50,771 nucleotides of DNA from Idiomarina sp. Its GTDB lineage: Bacteria > Pseudomonadota > Gammaproteobacteria > Enterobacterales > Alteromonadaceae. This document shows, in pieces, positions 35,006 through 45,529 of this stretch; within the stretch, counting starts at the first letter, position 1; each line of letters starts with the position of its first letter. The translations under genes were made by a program, and so were the position numbers. The notes beneath the pieces are model-generated. The model had not been told where the DNA came from. It saw only the letters and a program-made list of their open reading frames with translations, and made no database searches. The stretch lies in assembly GCA_020832105.1 (NCBI GenBank), contig JAFIFH010000063.1, positions 1 to 50,771 on the forward strand. The letters run 5' to 3'.

Positions 35006-37360
35006 TTAACGAATTTGGTTGAACCAATAGGGTGAAAAATAACCACGCGCGGTCATCGGATGCCAGGCTCCCCGATACCACAGCAGGCTCACCTGCCCCT
35101 CATTTGCGGTGTTCAAAATGCGAGCCTCAGTCTCCGCTAAGCGTTGCAAACTTTCTGCATGTGGCTGATTAAAACGGTTGAGATATCCACTACTGATTAA
35201 GGCCCATCGAGGCTGCACACGTTGTAGGAAATAGCGATGACTGGACGTACGCGAACCATGGTGTGGCACCAGCAACACATCGCTGCGCAGACGATCGCCA
35301 TAACTGCGGACCAGGCGAAATTCCCCCAACCGTTCAATATCTCCCGGCAGCAGGACCACCTGGCCCTGATATCTCAACTGCACCACGCAACTATGGTTGT
35401 TGACCCCATAAAATGCATGCCCGGTTGGCGCGAGGATATGCACCTGTGCGCCTTGCCAGTGCCAGGGCATGCCCCAGGTGCAGGGTAAATAATCGCCGTT
35501 AGTATCAATCACGCTCATCGCCGGGTAGTGGTGTATCAGCTCTGCAGCGCCACCAATGTGGTCCCAATGTGGATGCGTGAGCACCAGCACATCCGGTCTC
35601 AGCTCACGGGCTTGTAAAAACGGGATCAGCAGGCTGCCCGCCAGGTTGAAGTCCTGATATGCCGGTCCGCTATCAATCATCAGCGCACGCCCACCACGTT
35701 CCACCACCAGAGCACTGCCTTGGCCGACATCCAGCATATGTAACCACAAACGTGGATCCTGGCTGCGCAATGTCGGCTGAACCACCAGTAACAAGACCAC
35801 ACTCATGAGAATCGCTGCGCCAGCACTGCAGCGGTGGCGCAGCGACACTGGCAGATAGAAAACCAGCACAATGAGCAGCGCCATCAAGGCGCCTGCAGCA
35901 TTCATCGTGGGCAGAAACGACCAGGGCTGAAGCCATGTCAGCAGTCCCCACAACCACTGCAGTACTGTGTCTGCGGTGTGCAGCAAGGCACTGGCAAGTA
36001 CCGGGTGTAACGGCAATAGCACCACGCTGATCAGCGCAAGTGGCAACACCACCAGACTAAAAACTGGTACGGCTAATAAATTAGTCAGGGGGGCGATCAC
36101 TGACACCCCGGCGAAGTAGATGACGCTCAGTGGCACCAGCACCAAGGTTAACATCACTTCCAGGCGCCACAACTGATGCAGATGAGAGATCCAACCTGGC
36201 CGTGGCTGCGTGGGTAGGCGCCACAGCCAGACAAATATACTGAATACCGCCACACAGGAAAGCCAAAAGCCGGGGTCAAGAAATGCCAGTGGATCGAACA
36301 CGAGCACCAGCACCACAGCGCGTAATAGCGTGCGGATTGGCGTTGAGTGCAGACCCGATATCCGCATCAGTAAAAACAGGCTAATCAGCAGTAAGGCGCG
36401 TAAGGTGGCCACCGAAAAGCCCGCAAGCGCAGCGTAAAAGCATGCGCAGCACCAGGCAGCAAGCCATGCGACAGGCAAAATAAAGGGCCGTCGGGGTGCG
36501 GTCCATAACCGGGACAGCCAACTCAGGAGCCAGCGCAGCACGACGAAACTGGTAGCGAACACCATACTTAAATGCAATCCGGAGATCGCCATCAAGTGAG
36601 CCACCCCGGTATGCTGAAGCAAGGTCCAGTCCTCGCGGCTAATCCAGCCTCGCTCAGCCATACTTAACGCGAGCAGAATGTCCCCGTGTATCAGGTCAGT
36701 GCGCCGTGCTGAGTATTGATTGTATAGATATTGACGAAACTGACTGAAGTTTGCCCGCCCACCGCGTGCAGGCTCTATAAGCTCGGCTGTGGTGATATAA
36801 CCTGTCGCTTTAATGCCCTGGCGGAGCAGCGCCGCCTGATAATTAAAACCCACTTGGTTCAATTGACTTACCGGCGGGCGTAAACGCACCTCTGCGAGCC
36901 ATAATTCACCGAGCTGCGGCCGTTCACCTTCAGCGCCATACCACTGTAAGCGAACTTTAATCGGCTGTTGAATCGCACTCGCCTCATTAGGCTCCAGCCG
37001 GGCGTCAAAGCGCCAGCGAAATCCGTTATCATCTACTATGCTGTCAATGCGCATGGGCAAAGCCAGTGACTGGCGATGCAGGTGCTCAGGTAAATTCCAG
37101 GAAAGCGCGACTTTGGCATTGATTAAAGACCACTGCATACCGCACAATACGCCGATGCAGAAAAGAAGTACGATGCGCCTGATCATGGAAAGGTGACTAT
37201 CAGTGCTATTGCGTTCACCGCAAGGTGAACGTCGTGTCATTAGGTAAAGCAGGAACCCAACGCCCAGGGTAAGCCCGACAAATGGCCATAGCGGCCATGA
37301 GGGAGGCAACCAGGGCGAGAGTAAGGTGCCTAGCAAGGCACCAAGGAACCACCCATCCAT
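35006..37360 (-). CDS. comEC: DNA internalisation competence protein ComEC/Rec2
   Basis: 784 residues. It has an N-terminal soluble (OB-like) domain after two to three helices, a central multi-helix competence domain (HTGVAHLMAISGLHLSMVFA), and a C-terminal metallo-beta-lactamase domain from about residue 540 (LHMLDVGQGSALVVE, metal motif THPHWDHIGG, then LLPGDIERLGE and VPHHGSRTSS). ComEC forms the inner membrane channel for single-stranded DNA in natural transformation, and the MBL domain may degrade one strand. First gene of the envelope operon; its ATG is only 30 bp from that of the divergent DUF2062 gene. Confidence 0.94.
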   Translation of the reverse strand: MDGWFLGALLGTLLSPWLPPSWPLWPFVGLTLGVGFLLYLMTRRSPCGERNSTDSHLSMIRRIVLLFCIGVLCGMQWSLINAKVALSWNLPEHLHRQSLALPMRIDSIVDDNGFRWRFDARLEPNEASAIQQPIKVRLQWYGAEGERPQLGELWLAEVRLRPPVSQLNQVGFNYQAALLRQGIKATGYITTAELIEPARGGRANFSQFRQYLYNQYSARRTDLIHGDILLALSMAERGWISREDWTLLQHTGVAHLMAISGLHLSMVFATSFVVLRWLLSWLSRLWTAPRRPFILPVAWLAAWCCACFYAALAGFSVATLRALLLISLFLLMRISGLHSTPIRTLLRAVVLVLVFDPLAFLDPGFWLSCVAVFSIFVWLWRLPTQPRPGWISHLHQLWRLEVMLTLVLVPLSVIYFAGVSVIAPLTNLLAVPVFSLVVLPLALISVVLLPLHPVLASALLHTADTVLQWLWGLLTWLQPWSFLPTMNAAGALMALLIVLVFYLPVSLRHRCSAGAAILMSVVLLLVVQPTLRSQDPRLWLHMLDVGQGSALVVERGGRALMIDSGPAYQDFNLAGSLLIPFLQARELRPDVLVLTHPHWDHIGGAAELIHHYPAMSVIDTNGDYLPCTWGMPWHWQGAQVHILAPTGHAFYGVNNHSCVVQLRYQGQVVLLPGDIERLGEFRLVRSYGDRLRSDVLLVPHHGSRTSSHRYFLQRVQPRWALISSGYLNRFNQPHAESLQRLAETEARILNTANEGQVSLLWYRGAWHPMTARGYFSPYWFNQIR

Positions 37361-37390
37361 AGTAGTGACCTGTAGTAGGTATCAGCATCC

Positions 37391-37921
37391 ATGCCGAAAA
37401 AAACGATCCAGCGCTTTTTACCGAATCCGCGCAAAATTGCCAATTCCAAGGCAGTGCGTATTTTTGGTAGCTTAGGGCAACAGGCTAATCTATGGCATCT
37501 TAATCGACGCTCGGCGTCGCGGGCTTTTGCCATTGGCCTCTTCGTTGCGTTTTTACCGATCCCGATGCAAATGATGGCAGCCGCCGCACTGGCAATCTAT
37601 TTTCGCGCAAACTTACCTCTTTCCGTCGCCTTAGTCTGGATCAGCAACCCAATCACCATGCCCGCGCTGTTTTACGCGTCCTACCAGGTGGGTGCTTTTT
37701 TACTTGGGCGACGAACAGAACCCTTTCTGTTCGAACTCTCGTGGGGCTGGTTCATGGCAAGTTTAGGGTCCGTTGGGCCTGCCTTCGTGCTTGGCTGCAT
37801 TGTGCTCGGCAGCCTTGCCGGGCTAACGGGTTTTATTACTATCCGCGTGCTGTGGCGCCAGGCCGCGATTAAAGCCTGGCGTGAGCGTCAACGGGAACGC
37901 GCGGCAAAGCGTCGAGCCTAG
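37391..37921 (+). CDS. DUF2062 membrane protein
   Basis: 176 residues with three to four hydrophobic helices. The signature is RRSASRAFAIGLFVAFLPIP followed by MQMMAAAALAIYFRANLPL and VWISNPITMPALFYASYQVG, typical of DUF2062 proteins. The C-terminal tail is highly basic (KAWRERQRERAAKRR) and probably cytoplasmic. It is divergent from comEC across 30 bp, the usual partner arrangement in gammaproteobacteria. Function unknown. Confidence 0.9.
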   Translation: MPKKTIQRFLPNPRKIANSKAVRIFGSLGQQANLWHLNRRSASRAFAIGLFVAFLPIPMQMMAAAALAIYFRANLPLSVALVWISNPITMPALFYASYQVGAFLLGRRTEPFLFELSWGWFMASLGSVGPAFVLGCIVLGSLAGLTGFITIRVLWRQAAIKAWRERQRERAAKRRA

Positions 37922-37947
37922 CTAGCCTAGTTTCTCCTGCCCAACGT

Positions 37948-39189
37948 CTATTCGCCAATTAAGGCCCGCGCCGGGTTTACCTGGGTCGCTTTCCACGCTG
38001 GATACAAGGTAGCCACCACACTGGTTACCAAAGCCACTACCAGTACCAACACGATATCCTGCCATTGCAATTGGGTGGGAATCGAGCTGACAAAATAAAT
38101 ATCTTCTGGCAACAATTTAAATGCGAAGGTGTGTTCCAGACCACGCAATAATGTCGGTAACTTCCAGGCGAGCAGCACACCGGCGATACCACCAATCACA
38201 ATGCCCAACAGCCCGTTCATGGTCCCTTGCAAAACAAAGGTGCGCATAATCAATGCATCACTAGCGCCCATTGTTTTGAGGATCGCAATGGCGCCGCGTT
38301 TTTCCTGCACCACCATCACCAGGGTTGAAACAATATTGAAGCTTGCTACCGCCAATACCAGCACCAGTACTAAATACATTACGCTACGGACCAACTGGAT
38401 GTCACGGTAGAGATGACCTTCAGTGCGCGTCCAGTCGCTAATATACGTATATTCGGACAATTCACTGGCAATTTGCGATGCCACCACTGGTGCCTGGTAG
38501 ACATCACGGATACGTAAACGTACGCCATTGGCTTCAGTACTCAAGCCCATAGCCTGCTGACCTGCACTTAAATGCAAATACGCCTGTTGATAATCAAGTT
38601 CGCCACCGAGGCGAAAGGTGCCGGCTAACTGCAAATGCACCCGCCGCGGGGCTTGCAGGCTTTGCCGACCTCGTTCGACGCGGGGCACCAATAACGTGAT
38701 GGTATCGCCCACCTCGAGCCCGAGCTCTTGAGCCAGACCAAACCCCAGAATCACGCTTTGCGGATCCCCCGCGAAGCGTTGCCAGTCATCAGCGCTGACA
38801 AAATCATTGATGCCTGAGACCCGTGGCTCGAGCTCCGGGTCAATCGCCCTTGCGCTGACGCCTTTAAAACTGCGCCCTTGTTGCAACATACTATTGACCA
38901 CCGTGACCGGTGCTGCGGCAATCACCTGCGGGTGCTGTTGCGCCGTCTCGACAACTGTCCGCCAGTCACGCAAACCGTCTCTTACCGCCTGATACTCAAC
39001 ATGTGGCACCAATGACAAGAGTTGCTCTTCCAGCGCCTTTTGAAAACCGTTCATCACCGAGAGCAGCGTAATCAGCGCCGCGCAGCCCAGCGCAATGCCC
39101 ACCGTTGACGATGCGGAAATAAAGTTAACGAAACGGTTTTTATGTTTACTGCGACGAAAGCGGCGCGCCATCAGCCAGGACAGACCCAT
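37948..39189 (-). CDS. lolE: Lipoprotein-releasing ABC transporter permease LolE
   Basis: 413 residues: one N-terminal transmembrane helix (FVNFISASSTVGIALGCAAL), a large periplasmic domain, and three C-terminal helices with the FtsX-like coupling segment (EKRGAIAILKTMGASDALIM). With LolC and LolD it extracts outer-membrane lipoproteins from the inner membrane and passes them to LolA. It lies 2 bp after lolD. I call it LolE because it is the third gene, as in E. coli lolCDE. Confidence 0.93.
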   Translation of the reverse strand: MGLSWLMARRFRRSKHKNRFVNFISASSTVGIALGCAALITLLSVMNGFQKALEEQLLSLVPHVEYQAVRDGLRDWRTVVETAQQHPQVIAAAPVTVVNSMLQQGRSFKGVSARAIDPELEPRVSGINDFVSADDWQRFAGDPQSVILGFGLAQELGLEVGDTITLLVPRVERGRQSLQAPRRVHLQLAGTFRLGGELDYQQAYLHLSAGQQAMGLSTEANGVRLRIRDVYQAPVVASQIASELSEYTYISDWTRTEGHLYRDIQLVRSVMYLVLVLVLAVASFNIVSTLVMVVQEKRGAIAILKTMGASDALIMRTFVLQGTMNGLLGIVIGGIAGVLLAWKLPTLLRGLEHTFAFKLLPEDIYFVSSIPTQLQWQDIVLVLVVALVTSVVATLYPAWKATQVNPARALIGE

Positions 39190-39191
39190 GC

Positions 39192-39893
39192 TTAGTCCCC
39201 TGCCCGAGCTTGCGCCTTCAGCTCTACCAGTTCGCCACCGTGCAGGCTCACCTGGCGCGGCAAGCGCGCGGCAAGCTGTTGATCGTGAGTCACCACCACA
39301 AAAGCCGTATTCAAGCGCCGGTTCAGGTCCGTCATCAGACTGTAAATGGTTTCCGCAGTGTCTTCATCAAGGTTGCCGGTGGGTTCATCCGCCAAAACCA
39401 GCACCGGGTCATTCACCAGTGCACGGGCAATCGCGACCCGTTGTCGCTCTCCGCCAGACAGCTTGGCCGGTGCATGTTGAGCACGATGACTCAAACCCAC
39501 CTGCTCAAGCATCTGGGCCGCTCGGTGTTTGGCCTCTGCCGGCTTCACCCCGGCGATTAACAGCGGCATCGCCACGTTCTCGGCGGCGGTAAATTCACCC
39601 AGCAAATGGTGAAACTGATAAATAAAGCCGAGGTTCTGATTGCGCCAGCGAGCCCGTTGACCGCCTCTCAGTTGACCTAGAGCCTGGCCACTGACAAAAA
39701 TTTCTCCGGCAGTGGCGTCATCCAGGCTGCCGAGTATATGCAGTAATGTACTTTTCCCTGAGCCGGATGAGCCAACAATCGCCATCATCTCACCTCCATT
39801 CAGGGTGAAGCTGACATCCTGCAGCACACGAACCTGCTGCTCTCCGTCATCAAAGGTTTTTGAAATATGTTCACAGCGGATTAGTTCAGTCAT
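39192..39893 (-). CDS. lolD: Lipoprotein-releasing ABC transporter ATPase LolD
   Basis: 233 residues from the ATG at 39893, exactly the E. coli LolD length and 4 bp after the lolC stop; an alternative ATG at 39905 would overlap lolC. ATPase motifs: Walker [10 protein letters not shown], signature [16 protein letters not shown], Walker [14 protein letters not shown] and the switch His in [10 protein letters not shown]. The segment [19 protein letters not shown] is typical of LolD and its MacB-like relatives. It energises lipoprotein release by LolCE. Confidence 0.95.
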   Translation of the reverse strand: MTELIRCEHISKTFDDGEQQVRVLQDVSFTLNGGEMMAIVGSSGSGKSTLLHILGSLDDATAGEIFVSGQALGQLRGGQRARWRNQNLGFIYQFHHLLGEFTAAENVAMPLLIAGVKPAEAKHRAAQMLEQVGLSHRAQHAPAKLSGGERQRVAIARALVNDPVLVLADEPTGNLDEDTAETIYSLMTDLNRRLNTAFVVVTHDQQLAARLPRQVSLHGGELVELKAQARAGD

Positions 39894-39897
39894 TAGA

Positions 39898-41136
39898 TTA
39901 CTCATATCGTAAAGCTTGTGCGGGTTGCACGTGGGACGCACGCCAGGCGGGATATAATGTTGCCAGCAATGTCAGCACCACCGCAAGACCGGCTATCGCA
40001 GCAACCTGAAGCGGCTGAATTAAGAACGGCAAGCCTTCACCTTCGGTGTAGGCCATCAGCTGCAAGCCGAGCATGTTCATGATCGGGTTAAGCCCAAAAG
40101 TCAGGGCAACCCCCAAGATAACCCCAACCAGTGCTCCCACCACCCCGTTGACGGCCCCCTGCACGGTGAGCATCACATACACACCGCGCCGGCTCAGCCC
40201 AAGGGTTTGTAAAATCGCGATATCATAGCGTTTATCATGAATGACCATCACCAATGCCGAGACCACATTGAACGCAGCCACCGCAACCACCAACGCAAGC
40301 ATAAATAACATCATGCCCTTTTCCATGCGAACCGCTGCAAATAAACGACCATATCGCTCGGACCATTCCCCCACCCGTAGGTTTTCTGCTGCAGGTTGTT
40401 GGCGTAAGTTTTCGGCAACCCGTTCAGCCATAAAGGCATCATCCAGATACAAGCGAATTCCGCTCACTGAGCCGGCCGGAAACCTAAGGAGTCGGGCGAC
40501 ATCGTCGGCATGGGCAATGGCCAACTGACGGTCAATATCAGCACCCACCTCAAATAGGCCCATTACCGTAAACATGCGCTGAGCAGGCATCACCCCCACT
40601 GGCGTGAACTGCCCCCCGGCAGCAGCTACCAGCCTAATTTGCTCGCCTACCTGAACATCTATTTGATGCGCAAGGGGGCGCCCGATAAACACGCCGTAGC
40701 TGCCAGGCTGAAGATCATTCAAGCGACCGCGGACCAGATGTTGACCCACCATGTTGTGCTGCGATTCGTACTCTGGGTAAATCCCTTGCAGCATCACCGC
40801 GCTGAGCTGGCTGCGCCCCTGTAGCAGGCTTTCAATTTGCACAAAAGGCGCACGATGCAGCACCTGCCGGGGGTAATCAATGCTCGCGTCAATGGCTTGC
40901 CAATCAGGCATGGAATCATTCCGTTCGCTAGTTAAGGTTACTTGTGGAACAACCCCTAGAATACGGTTTTTAAGCTCGTTTTCGAATCCGTTCATCACTG
41001 AGGTGACGACAATCAGTGCAGCCACGCCAACAACAATACCGAGCAGTGAAAAGCGCTGAATAAAGCGAGTAAACGCAGACCCTTGGCGACTGCGACTAAA
41101 ACGCAAGCCAATATAGAGGGCGGCGGGCTGAAACAT
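39898..41136 (-). CDS. lolC: Lipoprotein-releasing ABC transporter permease LolC
   Basis: 412 residues from the ATG at 41136 ([20 protein letters not shown]), a typical LolC N-terminus; an upstream extension to 41277 is not conserved and runs into the divergent gene. It has four transmembrane helices, a long periplasmic domain that in LolC carries the LolA-binding hook, and the coupling segment [20 protein letters not shown]. First gene of lolCDE, divergent from the PilZ-like gene. Confidence 0.94.
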   Translation of the reverse strand: MFQPAALYIGLRFSRSRQGSAFTRFIQRFSLLGIVVGVAALIVVTSVMNGFENELKNRILGVVPQVTLTSERNDSMPDWQAIDASIDYPRQVLHRAPFVQIESLLQGRSQLSAVMLQGIYPEYESQHNMVGQHLVRGRLNDLQPGSYGVFIGRPLAHQIDVQVGEQIRLVAAAGGQFTPVGVMPAQRMFTVMGLFEVGADIDRQLAIAHADDVARLLRFPAGSVSGIRLYLDDAFMAERVAENLRQQPAAENLRVGEWSERYGRLFAAVRMEKGMMLFMLALVVAVAAFNVVSALVMVIHDKRYDIAILQTLGLSRRGVYVMLTVQGAVNGVVGALVGVILGVALTFGLNPIMNMLGLQLMAYTEGEGLPFLIQPLQVAAIAGLAVVLTLLATLYPAWRASHVQPAQALRYE

Positions 41137-41225
41137 AGAATTACGCCTGTTCAAGGTTGTTTTGCTACAGTAAAGTGTGCAGCATAATGTCAATATGCGA
41201 TTGGTACAACTGGGAAAGCGAACTG

Positions 41226-41873
41226 ATGACCGACACCGATGCACGCCATGAGACTGAAGGCTCTCCTGATCCAGCAACCGCTATGTTGCAGTATCAGGAG
41301 TATTACGCGATTCGTGAGCAACTCGATATTAACGTAGTGCCCTTGCCACAACCGCAGGTACTCCCCCCTGAAGACGCGTTCAGTGCGCATATTCCTGACG
41401 TCTTTCGGTTAGCCAGTGAACTGCAGATTGTTGATGCTGCGGCCCTGGCTCAGTTACGTCGATTTGGTGACGCCGCGCAGGTGATTAGCGATTTACTGAA
41501 TCAGCAAAATCGTAAATTAAATGCCTTACTTGGCTACCTGCTGCGCCGGGAAGATCATCCAGAGCAACGCAAAACTGCATTCGAGTATGGGGGGGCCGGG
41601 GTTGGTTTTTATAGTGCAACCCCCTACCCGCTGAATGAGCTGATCGAGTTAAAGCTATTTATGCCCGCTGAATCTGCTGCGCTATATACCATTGCCGAAG
41701 TGATTCAGTGCGAGGCCGCAGAGCATAACGCTGAGGAGGGCGAGACGTATAAAGTCACCGCTCTGTTCCGGCGGATCACCGATGATGACCGCGAACTGAT
41801 GGTGAAAGCGAGCCTTCATGCGCAATCACGTCTTCTCAAAAAACGTGCAAATGAGCGTGCGAATCAACCTTAG
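41226..41873 (+). CDS. PilZ-domain-like protein
   Basis: 215 residues from the ATG at 41226; the longer frame from 41157 lies over the lolC promoter side. No signal peptide or membrane helix. The first 80 residues are acidic and mostly helical (MLQYQEYYAIREQLDINVVP). A helix QVISDLLNQQNRKLNALLGY leads to a beta-rich C-terminal half with TAFEYGGAGVGFYSATPYPL and LIELKLFMPAESAALYTIAE, which matches the DxSxxG region and following strands of PilZ domains. The canonical RxxxR is not present in a clear form and the first motif is degenerate, so cyclic-di-GMP binding is uncertain. Confidence 0.6.
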   Translation: MTDTDARHETEGSPDPATAMLQYQEYYAIREQLDINVVPLPQPQVLPPEDAFSAHIPDVFRLASELQIVDAAALAQLRRFGDAAQVISDLLNQQNRKLNALLGYLLRREDHPEQRKTAFEYGGAGVGFYSATPYPLNELIELKLFMPAESAALYTIAEVIQCEAAEHNAEEGETYKVTALFRRITDDDRELMVKASLHAQSRLLKKRANERANQP

Positions 41874-41967
41874 CCAGCTGTATTTTGCTACACTTGGCGC
41901 GACGTGGCACGGGCAGCACCCGGGTTTCTCCTGTTGACAGATACTTTTACCAGAGCGCAGTACATTC

Positions 41968-44900
41968 ATGGCAGCAATTTCAGTATTTACCGCAGACGCA
42001 GTTCCAACCCAAAATGACGATAAGACATGGCGCGAGTTAGCCGGCAGTAGCACCGCACTGGCGCTGGCCAGCCTTGCTGAACAGCAACCGAGACGGATCC
42101 TGTTAATCACCGAAGACGCTCCCGCGGCTTATCGTCTGGAACAGGAGATTCGCTTTTTCTCGCCACGTTTAGCGCCCCATGTCAGCGTCTTCCCGGACTG
42201 GGAAACCTTGCCCTATGATACCTTTTCGCCACATCAGGATATTATCTCTGAGCGCTTGCGGGTACTGGCAAAACTACCGGAGAGCCAGCAAGGTGTTTTG
42301 ATTGTGTCACTAAACAGCTTGCTGCACCGTATTGCCCCGGCCAGTTTTATTCAGGGCCAGGCATTTATGCTCAACACGGGCGAGCGTAAACCGTTAGAAA
42401 AATTTCGCCGCCAGCTTGAACAGGCAGGCTATCGAGCGGTGAATCAGGTGATGGAACACGGCGAGTACAGTGTGCGTGGTTCCATCATGGACATCTTCCC
42501 GATGGGCAGCGAGACGCCTTATCGCATCGACTACTTTGATGACGACATCGACAGTATTCGCCCCTTCGACGTGGAAACCCAACGCTCTGAGGCCCCCATT
42601 GACAGCGTTCATCTGCTGCCGGCACATGAATTCCCCACTAATGATGCTGGCATTGAAATGTTTCGGCGTCAGTACCGCGACGCGTTTGACGCCAATACTG
42701 CACGGGAATCTGTCTATCAGCAGGTGAGCCACGGCAGCTGGCCCGCCGGTATTGAATATTATCTGCCGTTATTTTTTGAGCAAACCGCGACGCTGTTTGA
42801 TTACCTGCCCGATGACGTTCTCTTAGTGACCCAGGGTGATATCCAGAAGCATCTTGATAGCCTTTGGGCTGATATTGAATACCGCTATGAAGACCGCCGC
42901 TGGGACACCAACCGCCCCCTGCTCAAGCCTGGTCAGGTATTTATGCGCGCGGACGAGCTTAACAGCGAGCTTAAGCAGCGCCCGCGCATCCGTATTCAGG
43001 TACCGGAAGGCACGCGCCAGCCAGGCCCGGTCAAGTTTGCCACCAAAGAAGTCACCGACATTCAAATAGATCACCAGCAAGAGCAGCCACTGGCAAGCAT
43101 TGCCAAGCTATACAAGAAAGCACTGGATAAAGGTGAAAAAGTGCTTTTTGCAGTGGAGTCCGCCGGTCGTCGCGAGAGCTTACTTGAGCTACTTGGACGA
43201 GTTCGCATCCACCCCCAGGCATGCAAGAGTTTTTCTGATTTTGTCAGCAGTGATGCAGCGTGCGGTATCGTTGTGAGCCCGGTGGTGCACTCGTTTTATG
43301 CACAACACCCACAGGCCAACTTATGGTTTATCACCGAGAGCGAGCTGCTAGGGGCAAAAATTGCGCAACGTCGCCGCAGTGACAAACGCCAAACCCAAAG
43401 CGCCGATGCGATGATCAAGAACCTGGCTGAGCTGTCGGTAGGCCAGCCAGTGGTGCACCTCGATCATGGTGTGGGTCGTTATCAGGGGTTAACAACCATT
43501 AATGCTGCTGGCACTGATACCGAATTTGTCACCATCGAATATGCACAAAAATCTAAGCTCTTTGTGCCAGTGGCCTCCCTTCACTTAATCAGCCGCTACA
43601 GTGGTGGCGAAACCGACTCGGCCCCTCTCAACAAATTGGGTAATGACACCTGGGAGAAAGCCAAACAAAGAGCCGCTGAAAAAGTTCGCGATGTGGCTGC
43701 TGAGCTGCTCGCGGTATACGCCAAACGTGAATCAAAGCCTGGCTACCCGTTTAACATTAATGAGGCGGATCACGCACGCTTTGCCGATGGCTTTGGCTTT
43801 ACCGAAACCGACGATCAGTTGCAGGCTATTCATGCGGTGCTGGCTGACATGCAAGCGCCCCGGGCGATGGACAGGCTGGTATGTGGTGACGTGGGCTTTG
43901 GTAAAACCGAGGTGGCGATGCGCGCTGCGTTTACCGCGGTCAATGACGGCAAGCAAGTCGCCGTATTGGTACCCACCACCTTGTTAGCACAGCAGCATTT
44001 TGACAATTTCCGCGATCGCTTTGCCGATTGGCCAGTGCGCGTTGAGGTGCTGTCACGCTTTCGTAGTGCTAAGCAAACCACTGCTGTACTCGCTGATCTT
44101 GAAGCTGGCAAGGTGGACATTGTCATCGGGACTCACAAACTGCTGCAAAAAGACATTAAGTTTCATGACCTTGGGCTGCTAGTAGTGGATGAAGAGCACC
44201 GCTTTGGTGTGCGCCAGAAAGAACAGGTTAAACGCCTGCGCGCCGAGGTGGATATTCTCACCCTCACCGCAACACCGATTCCGCGAACCCTAAATATGGC
44301 AATGAACGGCATGCGCGACCTGTCGATCATCTCAACCCCCCCGGCTAAGCGCCTGGCGGTGAAAACCTTTGTGCGCGAGTTCGATAAAGCGACCGTGCGC
44401 GAGGCCATTTTGCGCGAAACCCTGCGCGGTGGGCAGGTATATTTTCTCCATAATAATGTGGAAACCATCGCCAAAACTGCAGAAATGCTCAATGAACTGG
44501 TACCCGAAGCGCGTATAACCACAGCCCACGGGCAAATGAATGAGCGCGAGCTCGAGCGCGTTATGGCAGATTTTTATCACCAGCGCTTTAACGTTCTCAT
44601 TTGTACCACCATTATTGAAACCGGCATTGATATTCCTACGGCCAACACGATTATTATGGACCGCGCAGATCACCTTGGCCTGGCCCAATTGCACCAGCTT
44701 AGAGGCCGCGTCGGTCGTTCACATCATCAGGCCTACGCCTACTTGTTGACGCCACATCCGAAGCGAATGACCAAAGACGCCGGCAAGCGACTAGAAGCCA
44801 TTGCGCAACTGGAAGATCTCGGCGCTGGCTTTGTGCTTGCCACCCACGACCTTGAAATACGTGGTGCCGGTGAGCTTTTAGGTGATGACCAGAGCGGCCA

Positions 44901-45441
44901 GATTGAGAGCATTGGTTTTAGTCTGTATATGGAAATGCTTGAAGAAGCTGTCACTGCTTTGAAAGAAGGCAAAGAGCCAAGTATCGATCTGTTGCTGCGT
45001 CAGCAAACTGAGATCGAACTACGTATCCCGGCACTGCTACCCAGTGACTATATTGCCGATGTGAATACCCGCTTGAGCTTGTATAAACGCATCGCAGGTG
45101 CCCGCTCAGACGCCGATCTTGAAGACTTACAAATTGAGATGATTGACCGTTTTGGGTTATTACCTGAAGCCGCCAAGCACTTAATTCGCATCAGTGAACT
45201 ACGCTTACTGGCCGAACCCATTGGCGTGCGCAAAATTGAAGTGGGCCCTCAAGGTGGCCACATTGAATTCAGTCAGGACACCAAAGTTGACCCTGGCCGG
45301 ATCATTAGCATGCTGCAGCGCGAGCCCGATATATTTGCGCTAGACGGTCCGACCCGCTTAAAAGTGAAGTCAGGGGTCGAAGATACTCAATCGCGGATAA
45401 AACTGCTACAGTCGATACTGCACGAATTAAGTGCGGCGTAG
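41968..45441 (+). CDS. mfd: Transcription-repair coupling factor
   Basis: 1157 residues, normal Mfd length. It removes RNA polymerase stalled at DNA damage and recruits UvrA. Domain order: UvrB-homology region (residues 1 to about 340; FFSPRLAPHVSVFPDWETLP), RNA polymerase-interacting CarD-like domain near 480-550 (LSVGQPVVHLDHGVGRYQGL), RecG-like helicase with Walker A GDVGFGKTE (about 640), motif II DEEHRFG (about 740), TATPIPRTL, and HQLRGRVGRS. The C-terminal TRCF domain runs from about 1000. A TTGACA occurs at 41934-41939, but no -10 at a good distance. Confidence 0.97.
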   Translation: MAAISVFTADAVPTQNDDKTWRELAGSSTALALASLAEQQPRRILLITEDAPAAYRLEQEIRFFSPRLAPHVSVFPDWETLPYDTFSPHQDIISERLRVLAKLPESQQGVLIVSLNSLLHRIAPASFIQGQAFMLNTGERKPLEKFRRQLEQAGYRAVNQVMEHGEYSVRGSIMDIFPMGSETPYRIDYFDDDIDSIRPFDVETQRSEAPIDSVHLLPAHEFPTNDAGIEMFRRQYRDAFDANTARESVYQQVSHGSWPAGIEYYLPLFFEQTATLFDYLPDDVLLVTQGDIQKHLDSLWADIEYRYEDRRWDTNRPLLKPGQVFMRADELNSELKQRPRIRIQVPEGTRQPGPVKFATKEVTDIQIDHQQEQPLASIAKLYKKALDKGEKVLFAVESAGRRESLLELLGRVRIHPQACKSFSDFVSSDAACGIVVSPVVHSFYAQHPQANLWFITESELLGAKIAQRRRSDKRQTQSADAMIKNLAELSVGQPVVHLDHGVGRYQGLTTINAAGTDTEFVTIEYAQKSKLFVPVASLHLISRYSGGETDSAPLNKLGNDTWEKAKQRAAEKVRDVAAELLAVYAKRESKPGYPFNINEADHARFADGFGFTETDDQLQAIHAVLADMQAPRAMDRLVCGDVGFGKTEVAMRAAFTAVNDGKQVAVLVPTTLLAQQHFDNFRDRFADWPVRVEVLSRFRSAKQTTAVLADLEAGKVDIVIGTHKLLQKDIKFHDLGLLVVDEEHRFGVRQKEQVKRLRAEVDILTLTATPIPRTLNMAMNGMRDLSIISTPPAKRLAVKTFVREFDKATVREAILRETLRGGQVYFLHNNVETIAKTAEMLNELVPEARITTAHGQMNERELERVMADFYHQRFNVLICTTIIETGIDIPTANTIIMDRADHLGLAQLHQLRGRVGRSHHQAYAYLLTPHPKRMTKDAGKRLEAIAQLEDLGAGFVLATHDLEIRGAGELLGDDQSGQIESIGFSLYMEMLEEAVTALKEGKEPSIDLLLRQQTEIELRIPALLPSDYIADVNTRLSLYKRIAGARSDADLEDLQIEMIDRFGLLPEAAKHLIRISELRLLAEPIGVRKIEVGPQGGHIEFSQDTKVDPGRIISMLQREPDIFALDGPTRLKVKSGVEDTQSRIKLLQSILHELSAA

Positions 45442-45529
45442 TAGTAAACCGACGGTAAAATATTATTGCTTACCTGCACTGAGCGCATTGGCTCGCCAGT
45501 GCGCGTATAAGAGTTAAGAGGAATCATCA

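Noticed and set aside
41934-41962. Consensus TTGACA before mfd.
   Set aside because: No acceptable -10 at 15-19 bp, and the mfd ATG would be too close for a leader.
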